Assembly (NCBI GenBank): GCA_030620255.1
Contig: JAUXFB010000059.1
Coordinates: 1 to 7,329 of the forward strand
Direction: 5' to 3'
DNA: 7,329 nt
Source: Candidatus Aminicenantota bacterium
GTDB lineage: Bacteria; Acidobacteriota; Aminicenantia; UBA2199
Shown: piece by piece, positions 1-6,450 of the stretch
How positions within the stretch are numbered: position 1 is the first letter of the stretch
How the letters are laid out: every line of letters starts with the position of its first letter
Made by a program: the position numbers and the translations under genes
The notes under the pieces: generated by a model
Told to the model about the DNA's origin: nothing
The model's input: only the letters and a program-made list of their open reading frames with translations
The model's database searches: none

Positions 1-795
1 AACAATAACTGCACCTCTTTTCATTGAAGTTAGCATATTTTTTGTTATAAGTTTTGGTGCTTTAGCTCCTGCAACAAGTACTGCTCCTACAACAAGATCA
101 GCATCTTTTACCAATTCTTTTAAAAGAGTTGGAGAAGACATGAGTGGTTTACAATTGGCCGGCATAATTTCTGACAAATAACGAAGACGAGTTAGATCCA
201 TATCCAACATTGTCACATCTGCACCCATTCCACATGCAATGACGGAAGCATGATAACCAACAACGCCACCTCCAATTACAACAACTTTTGCAGGAGGTGT
301 TCCAGGGACTCCACCAAGCAAAACCCCTCTTCCACCAAATGTTCTTTCAAGGTATTTTGCACCTTCCTGGGTTGCAAGTCTTCCTGCAACTTCACTCATA
401 GGTGCAAGAAGTGGTAAAAAGCCTGTGTCAGTTTCAACAGTTTCATATGCAATACCAACAGAACCTGTTTTCATAAGGGATTCTGTGAGATCTTTATCAG
501 CAGCAAGGTGTAAATATGTAAAAACGATCTGGTCTTTTTTAATCAATCCATATTCAGAAGGTTGAGGTTCTTTAACATGCATAACCATATCTGATATTTT
601 AAAAACTTCAGCTGCTGTATCAAGTATTTCAGCACCAACTGAAACATATACCTCATCGCTAAACCCTGATCCTTTACCCGCATTTTTTTCTACATAAACT
701 ATATGACCATTTTGTTTCATTGTTTCTACACCTGAAGGTGTCATGCAAACTCTGTTTTCCTGTGGTTTGATCTCTTTTAGTATTCCTACTTTCAT
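1..795 (-). CDS. ald: Alanine dehydrogenase (NAD-dependent), 3'-truncated by window edge
   Basis: Catalyses the reversible NAD-dependent oxidative deamination of L-alanine to pyruvate and ammonium in the cytoplasm. The frame is open from the ATG at 793-795 to the window edge, giving 265 of the usual ~370 residues; the C-terminus lies outside. Known catalytic and substrate residues of the family fall at the positions used in the M. tuberculosis enzyme: Arg15 (PQENR), Lys75 (VKEPQPSEY) and His96 (TYLHLAA). The Rossmann glycine motif VVVIGGGVVG is at residues 171-180, with Asp198 as the likely NAD-ribose ligand. The blocks LPLLAPMSEVAGR and GGVPGTPPAK are also typical. The start is supported by the conserved N-terminus MKVGILKEIKPQENR and an AAAGGAA ribosome binding site just upstream. 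It follows the HD-GYP gene by 55 nt in the same direction. No terminator is visible between them, so co-transcription is possible. No frameshift or stop was seen. Confidence 0.95.
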   Translation of the reverse strand, partial: MKVGILKEIKPQENRVCMTPSGVETMKQNGHIVYVEKNAGKGSGFSDEVYVSVGAEILDTAAEVFKISDMVMHVKEPQPSEYGLIKKDQIVFTYLHLAADKDLTESLMKTGSVGIAYETVETDTGFLPLLAPMSEVAGRLATQEGAKYLERTFGGRGVLLGGVPGTPPAKVVVIGGGVVGYHASVIACGMGADVTMLDMDLTRLRYLSEIMPANCKPLMSSPTLLKELVKDADLVVGAVLVAGAKAPKLITKNMLTSMKRGAVIV

Positions 796-850
796 AATCA
801 AATTCCTTTATTTAGAGTTAGTTTTAATTTCTATTGCATTTAAAAAACAA
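796..850 (-). promoter_or_regulatory. Short leader upstream of ald with strong ribosome binding site
   Basis: This 55-nt gap separates the HD-GYP stop codon from the ald start. On the minus strand it contains a clear Shine-Dalgarno sequence (AAAGGAA, about 7-8 nt before the ATG). I see no GC-rich hairpin followed by a T-run, so no intrinsic terminator for the upstream gene. No convincing -35/-10 pair could be picked in the AT-rich background. ald may therefore be the third gene of the purB unit, but an independent weak promoter cannot be excluded. Confidence 0.5.
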
Positions 851-2410
851 TCAATCAGGTAATTTCCTGTTAATTTCAAAAAATTCATCAATTGAAGAAA
901 GTAAAATTTCAACAAGTTCAGGGTCAAAGTGTTTACCTGATTCTGATTTAAAAAGGTTAATAATTCGATTTGTCTCCCATTTTTCTTTATAGCATCGTTT
1001 ATGGCTTAAAGCATCAAACACATCGGCTACTGCAGCAATTCTACCAAAAATATGAATGTTCTTTCCTGATAAATTATTAGGGTATCCCTTACCATCCCAT
1101 CTCTCATGATGTTGTAAAGCTATAAGGGCTGCTGTTTTCATTATTTTTTTTTCTGATTTGTCTAAAATATCAAACCCTGTTTGTGAATGCGTTTTGACAA
1201 GCAAAAATTCATTTTCTGTCAAAGATCCGGGTTTATTCAATATTACTTCCGGAACACCAATTTTACCCGCATCATGCATTGGTACTGCCATTCTCAACAG
1301 CTCTATATCTTCTTCATTGATTCCATATTTTTGAGCAAGTACACAACAAATTTCGGCAACTCTGGCAACATGATTTGCTGTTTCTTTGGACCTGGTTTCT
1401 ACAAGCTCCCCTAATGTCATTATAACTTCTTTTTGGGTATTTACTATTTCACGCGTTAAAACAATATTATCAATATGTGTCGCAATATTATTTATATATA
1501 ATCTTATTAAATCTTTGTTAGAGTGGAAAAATTTAGAATCTACGCCGGAAAAATAGATGAGACTTGTAAAATCTTCGTTAGTTTTTAAAACTCCAATATA
1601 TTCATTTTCGAGAAATATCTCTCCACCATTTTCATACATTTCATTAATATGTTCAACAATATCGGATGCAACTAATTTATTTAAATTTTCAAAGGAATTA
1701 TTTAAAAAATTTCTGTATTTATCCGTACCTGCAATGATTTTTAAATCTTCAGATGATGATGCAACTGCATAAAAACTAGCTTTGATAGAAGAATTGAAAA
1801 TTATAAAAATTTTATTAATTGTTTCAAGAGCAGTTGAAGCAAATACTGAAAGTTGATTGTTACCGATTAATTTTTTATTAGATTTAACTATTAACTCAAG
1901 ACCTTCTTGATTTTTTTTTATATGTTTAAGGTTTTTATAGGCTCTAAGGCAAGATGTAACAGTTGTGAATAATTTTTGAACAGTAAATCTGCTTTTAGAT
2001 TTATAATCATTAATATCATATTTTGTTATAATTTCATGTTCTGGAGCCTTACCTGGTTGACCAGTTCTCAACACAATACGAACCATTTGATTGTTAAGTT
2101 CATTTCTTATGTAATTGATAAGGTTTAATCCTGCATTATCTTGTTCCATAACAACATCAAGAAGAACTAATGCTATGTCATCCTCATTTTCAAATATTTC
2201 TTTTGCTTGTTTGCTTGAGAACGCCTTAAGAAGAACAACTTTTCTTTTTTCAAAAGTGTAATCATCTAAAGCAAGTTCAGTAATTCTATGGACATCTTCT
2301 TCATCATCAACAACTAAAATTTTCCATGGATAGTCATGGTATTCTTTATTTTCTGAGATTGGTGTTTCTTCAGAAAAAATTATATTCTCTGACTCAAGAA
2401 ATTTTGTCAT
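851..2410 (-). CDS. Response regulator with DUF3369 and HD-GYP cyclic-di-GMP phosphodiesterase domains
   Basis: A 519-residue RpfG-like cytoplasmic signalling enzyme. Residues ~28-155 form a receiver domain: acidic pair Asp35/Asp36 (ILVVDDEEDV), phospho-acceptor Asp85 (LVLLDVVM), Thr116 (LRTG) and a conserved Lys near 137. Residues ~170-320 match the GAF-like DUF3369 sensor type often placed between receiver and output. Residues ~325-510 are an HD-GYP domain with metal and catalytic positions intact: His347, His379-Asp380 (HDAGKIG), His408, His434-His435-Glu436 and Gly440-Tyr443-Pro444 (HHERWDGKGYP), plus Asp463. By family knowledge it should hydrolyse cyclic-di-GMP, controlled by an unseen histidine kinase; no kinase gene is in the window. 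The start ATG at 2408-2410 lies only 7 nt after the purB stop and has no good Shine-Dalgarno, which suggests translational coupling to purB. Stop is TGA. The DUF3369 ligand is unknown. Confidence 0.93.
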   Translation of the reverse strand: MTKFLESENIIFSEETPISENKEYHDYPWKILVVDDEEDVHRITELALDDYTFEKRKVVLLKAFSSKQAKEIFENEDDIALVLLDVVMEQDNAGLNLINYIRNELNNQMVRIVLRTGQPGKAPEHEIITKYDINDYKSKSRFTVQKLFTTVTSCLRAYKNLKHIKKNQEGLELIVKSNKKLIGNNQLSVFASTALETINKIFIIFNSSIKASFYAVASSSEDLKIIAGTDKYRNFLNNSFENLNKLVASDIVEHINEMYENGGEIFLENEYIGVLKTNEDFTSLIYFSGVDSKFFHSNKDLIRLYINNIATHIDNIVLTREIVNTQKEVIMTLGELVETRSKETANHVARVAEICCVLAQKYGINEEDIELLRMAVPMHDAGKIGVPEVILNKPGSLTENEFLLVKTHSQTGFDILDKSEKKIMKTAALIALQHHERWDGKGYPNNLSGKNIHIFGRIAAVADVFDALSHKRCYKEKWETNRIINLFKSESGKHFDPELVEILLSSIDEFFEINRKLPD

Positions 2411-2417
2411 TTTTTAA

Positions 2418-3791
2418 TCAATTAGACTCTTTTATTGAAAAATAATAGTCAACTAATTTATCAGCAATACCAATATACTCATGAACAGTTAAATTTTTCA
2501 TCCTTTTCTTAAATTCTATTGGTACTTTTTTTAACTGATCCACAAAATTATTAAGTTCCTTTTTTGTTAGTTCTTTTCCTCTGGTTAACTCTTTTAATTT
2601 TTCATAAGGGTTTTCTTCTTTAAAAATTCTCATTGCAGTTTGAAAAGGTTCGGCTAGAAGTTCAGGATTAGAAGTAAGGTCGTTATTTAAAACGTCTGGA
2701 TTACTTTCAATTTTTCCAAGTCCTTTAAGGGAGTTTTTTATTCCAATTGAAAAATATCCAAAAACAACTCCAAGATTTCTCAAAACTGTACTGTCAGTTA
2801 AATCCCGTTGAAATCTTGATTTTTGAAGTTTAACAGAAAGGTGTTCCATAATAGATATAGCGAGCCCCATATTACCTTCACTATTTTCAAAATCAATTGG
2901 ATTAACTTTGTGTGGCATTGTAGATGAGCCCACTTCACCCTCTTTTAAGTGTTGTTTAAAATAACCAAGACTGATGTATCCCCACATATCCCTGTTGAAA
3001 TCTATCATAATAGCGGCAGATCTAATCATTGAATGTAAAACATAAGAAAGAGATGAGTTTGGATTTATTTGGGTTGTAAAAATAACAGGTTCAAGATTTA
3101 AATGTTTTGATAAAAAAATATGAGATGCTTTAATCCAGTCAATATCAGGGAATACAAAAAAATGAGCATTATAATTTCCAGTTGCACCATTTAGTTTTGC
3201 TTGAATTGTTTTATTTTCAAGTATTTCAATTTCCTGGGAAATACGCCATGCAAAATTTATAAATTCTTTTCCGACAGTTGTAGGCGATGCAGGTTGTCCA
3301 TGAGTTCTTCCCATCATTGGAATTGATTTATATTTTAGAGCTTTTTGTTCTATATCAAGTAAAAATTCTTTTAATAATTCAATAACAAGTTTTTTACCTT
3401 TATTAAGCATTAACGCGTATGAAATATTATTAATATCATCTGATGTACAGGCAAAATGAACCCATTCTTTAATTCTGCTCAAATTTGATTTTTCAAGCTG
3501 CTCTTTAATATAGTATTCCACAGCTTTAACATCATGATTGGTTATCTTTTCAATATCTTTTATTTTATTAGCATCTGTTTGGTTAAAACTTGTATAAATT
3601 TTATCTATTATTTCTAATTCGGTTGAATTAATTTTATCAAAATTATATTCAGTTAAAATAAATTTTAACCATTCTATTTCTATTTTAACTCTGTGTTTTA
3701 TTAGTCCGTATTCAGAAAAAATATCACTTAAGTTGTTTGTTAGCTTGTTATATCGACCATCCAGAGTGGAAATTGCTTTAATACTGTCCAT
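2418..3791 (-). CDS. purB: Adenylosuccinate lyase, E. coli-type
   Basis: Catalyses two steps of purine synthesis: cleavage of SAICAR to AICAR plus fumarate, and of adenylosuccinate to AMP plus fumarate. At 457 residues it matches the long E. coli PurB class (456) in length and motif order, not the shorter Bacillus type. Visible signatures are the N-terminal block DGRY..IFSEYGL, TNHDVKAVEY with His86, HFACTSDDINN at 112-122, RTHGQPASP with the general-acid-side His164, and the mobile signature loop GEVGSSTMPHKVNP at 285-298, which holds the catalytic serine (Ser289 or Ser290). QRDLTDSTVLRN and EKLKELTRG near the C-terminus are also conserved. The ATG is well placed behind a strong GAGGAAAA ribosome binding site, and a candidate promoter lies 60 nt upstream. 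It is the first gene of a leftward unit with the HD-GYP regulator. Nothing looks damaged. Confidence 0.97.
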   Translation of the reverse strand: MDSIKAISTLDGRYNKLTNNLSDIFSEYGLIKHRVKIEIEWLKFILTEYNFDKINSTELEIIDKIYTSFNQTDANKIKDIEKITNHDVKAVEYYIKEQLEKSNLSRIKEWVHFACTSDDINNISYALMLNKGKKLVIELLKEFLLDIEQKALKYKSIPMMGRTHGQPASPTTVGKEFINFAWRISQEIEILENKTIQAKLNGATGNYNAHFFVFPDIDWIKASHIFLSKHLNLEPVIFTTQINPNSSLSYVLHSMIRSAAIMIDFNRDMWGYISLGYFKQHLKEGEVGSSTMPHKVNPIDFENSEGNMGLAISIMEHLSVKLQKSRFQRDLTDSTVLRNLGVVFGYFSIGIKNSLKGLGKIESNPDVLNNDLTSNPELLAEPFQTAMRIFKEENPYEKLKELTRGKELTKKELNNFVDQLKKVPIEFKKRMKNLTVHEYIGIADKLVDYYFSIKESN

Positions 3792-3825
3792 ATTTTCCTC
3801 AAGTTAAATATTAAATTCATTAGAT

Positions 3826-3840
3826 AGTATTTTAAATACT
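3826..3840. repeat. 15-nt perfect palindrome AGTATTTTAAATACT, possible operator
   Basis: Two perfect 7-nt arms (AGTATTT and AAATACT) flank a single central T. It lies in the predicted purB leader, roughly +7 to +21 from the inferred start. The same half-site recurs as a wider inverted repeat over the opposite promoter. It could be a binding site for a dimeric regulator; no regulator is identified, and low sequence complexity means chance is a real alternative. Confidence 0.4.
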
Positions 3841-3852
3841 GATATTCATGGG

Positions 3853-3881
3853 ATATTACTCTCTAATGTCATTTTTTACAA
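3853..3881 (-). promoter_or_regulatory. Candidate sigma-70 promoter for purB
   Basis: On the minus strand, TTGTAA (3876-3881) and TAATAT (3853-3858) are separated by exactly 17 nt. Each matches 4 of 6 consensus positions. The predicted transcript would start near 3846, leaving a leader of about 55 nt before the purB ATG. The AT-rich background makes such matches fairly common, so this is a reasonable but unproven call. Confidence 0.45.
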
Positions 3882-3897
3882 CAAATAATTTTTTGCT

Positions 3898-3931
3898 AAA
3901 TACTTGACAAATCAACTAAAATTGAAGTATT
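3898..3931. repeat. Inverted repeat AAATACTT-N18-AAGTATTT over the IHF promoter
   Basis: Arms of 8 nt at 3898-3905 and 3924-3931 are perfect reverse complements, 18 nt apart. The left arm overlaps the -35 box and the right arm overlaps the -10 box of the candidate rightward promoter. The arms contain the same 7-nt half-site as the compact palindrome at 3826-3840. A shared regulator for both directions is an inference. Confidence 0.35.
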
Positions 3932-3932
3932 T
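3904..3932 (+). promoter_or_regulatory. Candidate sigma-70 promoter for the IHF-alpha-like gene
   Basis: A perfect -35 hexamer TTGACA (3904-3909) is followed after 17 nt by TATTTT (3927-3932), a 4-of-6 match to the -10 consensus. The transcript would start near 3939 and carry a leader of about 45 nt. The perfect -35 box and ideal spacing make this the best promoter in the window. The -35 and -10 boxes overlap the two arms of an inverted repeat, so a repressor binding there would block it. Confidence 0.6.
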
Positions 3933-3967
3933 TAAGCCTTTAATTTTCAAAAAATATTAATTGTTGC

Positions 3968-3972
3968 AGGAG
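3968..3972 (+). promoter_or_regulatory. Ribosome binding site AGGAG for the IHF-alpha-like gene
   Basis: AGGAG ends 11 nt before the ATG at 3984, slightly longer than the usual 5-9 nt spacing but the only good Shine-Dalgarno match there. It fixes the start, since the family N-terminus MTLTK follows directly. Confidence 0.65.
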
Positions 3973-3983
3973 TCCAATAAAAT

Positions 3984-4271
3984 ATGACATTAACAAAAAA
4001 TCAAGTCACAGATAGTATCCAAGATACGCTTGAATTGTCTAAAACCGATGCTTATGAGGTTATGGAAGAACTTCTTGAAATCATTAAAAATACAATTGAA
4101 AAAGGTGATAGTTTAATGATTAGTGGGTTTGGTAAATTTAGTGTTAATGAAAAAAAAGCTCGGAAAGGTAGAAATCCAGCAACCAATAAAGAAATGATAC
4201 TCTCTGAACGAAGAGTTGTTACTTTTAAATGTTCAGGACAACTTAGAAAAACGATCAATGCCTTAAATTAA
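3984..4271 (+). CDS. ihfA: Integration host factor alpha-like DNA-bending protein (HU/IHF family)
   Basis: A 95-residue protein of the HU/IHF family, which binds the DNA minor groove as a dimer and bends it sharply, affecting transcription, replication and recombination. The N-terminal helical part (1-45, LTKNQVTDSIQDTLELSKTDA) is followed by the family hinge SGFGKF (47-52) and the DNA-binding arm KGRNPATNKEM (61-71). The arm carries Pro65, at the same position as the DNA-intercalating proline of E. coli IHF-alpha. ERRVVTFKCSGQLRKTIN at the C-terminus matches the IHF-alpha subtype better than HU, which usually reads differently after the arm. Length is normal. It starts a short rightward unit with the membrane protease 13 nt downstream, and is not next to pheT as in gamma-proteobacteria. 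The partner beta subunit is not in this window, so it could act as a homodimer or with a partner elsewhere. Confidence 0.88.
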   Translation: MTLTKNQVTDSIQDTLELSKTDAYEVMEELLEIIKNTIEKGDSLMISGFGKFSVNEKKARKGRNPATNKEMILSERRVVTFKCSGQLRKTINALN

Positions 4272-4284
4272 TCCAATCTCATTA

Positions 4285-5538
4285 ATGTATTTTTCTTCTA
4301 ATGTGATCTTCTTTATTATTTTAATCGCACTTTTGGGTGATTTGTTAATAAACACCTGTGCAAATCATCTAAATATAAAAAACATTAATGAAGTTTTGCC
4401 TTTTGAATTTGAAAACTATTGTGATCACGAACAATATAAACAATCTCAAAAATATTTAAAGACAACAACTAAGTTTGGTCAAATCTCATCATGTTTTGAT
4501 ATTATTATTATTTTGTTATTTTGGTTTTTAAATGGATTCCCAATACTTGATTCATTTGTAAGATCGTTTGGACTTAATGCTGTCTTTACTGGCCTGCTTT
4601 ATATTTTTATACTTGGACTTTCAAAATTTATTTTATCGATTCCATTTTCAATATATTCTACCTTTTATATAGAAGAACGATTTGGATTTAATAAAACAAA
4701 ACCTTTGCTTTTCATTATTGATATCCTAAAATCTCTTGTTTTATTAACTTTTATAGGCGGAATTCTTCTTGGTTTAATACTTTTGTTTTTTGAATATTAT
4801 GGAAAGAATGCATGGTTTATTTGCTGGGTAACTACAACTTTTATTGTTTTAATTATTCAATATATTGTACCTACATGGATTCTTCCATTATTTAACAAAT
4901 TTACCCCTCTTGAAGAAGGAGAGCTTCGCAAAGCAATTTTCAACTATTCAAAATCTATAGATTTTTCAATAGAAAATATATTTATTATGGATGGTTCTAA
5001 ACGTAGTACAAAAGCTAATGCCTTTTTTACAGGTTTTGGAAAAAACAGAAGAATTGTACTTTTTGATACTTTAATAAAAGAGCATTCTGTAAACGAACTG
5101 GTTTCTGTTCTGGCTCATGAAATGGGGCATTTTAAGAAAAAACATATTTTAAAGAATTTAATTCTTGGAATTTTGCAAATGGGGATAATATTTTTCCTCT
5201 TATCTTTTTTTATTTCCTTGCAAGAGCTTTTTTATGTTTTTTCTATGGATGAAATTTCAATTTATGCAGGTTTAATTTTTTTTGGAATGCTTTATTCACC
5301 CATTGATTTTTTTCTATCTGTTTTAATGAAAATTTTATCAAGAAAAGATGAATATGAAGCTGATAAGTTTGCTTTCAGCACATTTGGTGATGCAGAGCCT
5401 TTAATTGATGCACTTAAAAAATTATCTGTAAATAATCTTTCAAATCTTACACCCCATCCTTTATATGTTTTTTTAAATTATTCACATCCGCCTATATTAA
5501 ACAGAATAAAAGTGCTAAGAAATTTCAAGAAAAATTAA
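4285..5538 (+). CDS. M48-family membrane metalloprotease, CAAX prenyl protease (Ste24)-like
   Basis: A 417-residue zinc protease embedded in the inner membrane. The N-terminal half has hydrophobic segments near 5-21, 70-90, 98-125, 143-170 and 178-200, the layout of the M48 N-terminal domain of Ste24-type enzymes. The catalytic part holds the Ste24-typical NAFFTGFGKNRRIVLFDTL (245-263), the zinc motif HEMGH (His278, Glu279, His282) and EYEAD, with Glu356 as probable third zinc ligand. Two more hydrophobic stretches lie at ~290-312 and 325-348, and SHPPILNRI closes the protein (400-408). Bacteria lack CAAX prenylation, so the substrates are probably membrane or misfolded proteins; this is inference. 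The ATG lies 13 nt after the IHF stop with no clear Shine-Dalgarno, so translation may be coupled. The last 14 nt overlap the end of the opposite-strand hydrolase gene. Full length matches the family and all active-site residues are present. Confidence 0.93.
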   Translation: MYFSSNVIFFIILIALLGDLLINTCANHLNIKNINEVLPFEFENYCDHEQYKQSQKYLKTTTKFGQISSCFDIIIILLFWFLNGFPILDSFVRSFGLNAVFTGLLYIFILGLSKFILSIPFSIYSTFYIEERFGFNKTKPLLFIIDILKSLVLLTFIGGILLGLILLFFEYYGKNAWFICWVTTTFIVLIIQYIVPTWILPLFNKFTPLEEGELRKAIFNYSKSIDFSIENIFIMDGSKRSTKANAFFTGFGKNRRIVLFDTLIKEHSVNELVSVLAHEMGHFKKKHILKNLILGILQMGIIFFLLSFFISLQELFYVFSMDEISIYAGLIFFGMLYSPIDFFLSVLMKILSRKDEYEADKFAFSTFGDAEPLIDALKKLSVNNLSNLTPHPLYVFLNYSHPPILNRIKVLRNFKKN

Positions 5539-6433
5539 TAAATCTATCAAAATTATCCCAAAAAATATCTCTAAAATCTTGTTTTTCAAACAAAATTTCA
5601 TGATATGCTCCCTTTATTGACACATAAGTACAGTTTGGTAAGCGCTTGTATATTTTTTTCTGAGTAGATTTTTTTACAAGTTTATCCTTTTGTGCATTTA
5701 TAATTAAAACAGGAGTATCAATTGTTGACACATAATTCTTTTGCAAAAGAATATTAATCGAATTAAAAGCAGCATTTAACCAACCCCATGTTATTCCACC
5801 TAAGGCAAGGTCAGGATTTTTTTTAATTTCATCTGCTTGTATATTGAACTTCTGGGAATCATGACTGAAAATATTTTTTTTCGAATTTGATCTTGTTGAA
5901 TCATATTTTTTTCCACCAAATACAAAATGTTCAGAAAATCCAGATGTACATGCTATTGTTGTAATTGCTTGAGTAATTAAACGTGAAACAGAAGAAGTTT
6001 TAACGTTAAACATAGGGGAGACAAAAATTGCTTTTTTAATATTGTTTGGATAGTCACGTAGAAATCTTAATCCAATATGTCCTCCCATTGAGTGTGATAG
6101 CATAAATACGGGTTGCATTTTTGGTGCAACAATTTTGTCGAAAAATAATTTTAAATCTAATAAATAGTCATTGAAATCCTTAACATACCCTTTTTCCCTA
6201 TTAGCTGTTTCTCTATCAGAGAGACCTTGACCACGCCAATCTAGAGTAATAACATTAAAACCTTTATTAACAAGGTGAATTACAATCTCATTATATTTTT
6301 CAATAAATTCTGCTCTACCATGTAAAAGGAGAACAAGGCCATTTGAATTTTTAGTTTTAGTTTCTGTATACCCATACCTGAGTTTTAAAGAATCATGGGA
6401 TTTGAAATAATTATATTTTAAAGGATATTGCAC
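5525..6433 (-). CDS. Alpha/beta hydrolase, monoacylglycerol lipase / lysophospholipase L2 (PldB)-like
   Basis: A 302-residue serine hydrolase, probably acting on lipid esters such as monoacylglycerols or lysophospholipids; the exact substrate cannot be read from sequence. The oxyanion-side motif LLLHGRAEFIEKY starts at 35. DWRGQGLSDR lies at 65-74. The nucleophile elbow is LSHSMGGH with Ser115; its first position is Ser where most relatives have Gly, a tolerated variant. The likely remaining triad members are Asp250 (NAQKD) and His278 (GAYHE). There is no signal peptide, so it is probably cytoplasmic. The start is a GTG at 6431-6433: an in-frame TAA lies directly before it and the next in-frame ATG is at residue 106, far inside the fold. 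No clear Shine-Dalgarno is present. It lies 17 nt after the GGDEF gene, suggesting co-transcription, and converges with the protease gene. Confidence 0.9.
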   Translation of the reverse strand: MQYPLKYNYFKSHDSLKLRYGYTETKTKNSNGLVLLLHGRAEFIEKYNEIVIHLVNKGFNVITLDWRGQGLSDRETANREKGYVKDFNDYLLDLKLFFDKIVAPKMQPVFMLSHSMGGHIGLRFLRDYPNNIKKAIFVSPMFNVKTSSVSRLITQAITTIACTSGFSEHFVFGGKKYDSTRSNSKKNIFSHDSQKFNIQADEIKKNPDLALGGITWGWLNAAFNSINILLQKNYVSTIDTPVLIINAQKDKLVKKSTQKKIYKRLPNCTYVSIKGAYHEILFEKQDFRDIFWDNFDRFINFS

Positions 6434-6450
6434 TTATAAATTTTATCAGC

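Larger units (their letters stand above)
3792..3983. promoter_or_regulatory. Divergent intergenic region between purB and the IHF-alpha-like gene
   Basis: This 192-nt region separates leftward purB from the rightward IHF/protease pair and must hold the promoters for both. One plausible sigma-70-type promoter is visible in each direction, and four copies of AGTATTT/AAATACT are arranged as two inverted repeats (annotated separately). I see no start codon with coding potential, no riboswitch-like GC stem and no terminator hairpin. Confidence 0.75.

Noticed and set aside
1187..1772. Small plus-strand open frames opposite the HD-GYP gene
   Set aside because: They run antisense to conserved receiver, sensor and HD-GYP coding sequence and resemble no known protein; they are shadows of the real gene.
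3911..3925. IHF binding site in its own promoter (AATCAACTAAAATTG)
   Set aside because: The consensus WATCAA-N4-TTR needs four bases between the halves; here there are six, so it is not a proper match.
4052..4258. Minus-strand open frame opposite the IHF-alpha-like gene
   Set aside because: It lies wholly inside a well-conserved 95-residue IHF gene on the other strand, with no start signals or recognisable domain.
5525..5600. Shared bidirectional terminator at the protease/hydrolase junction
   Set aside because: No GC-containing hairpin with flanking T or A runs could be found; the sequence is simply AT-rich coding DNA.
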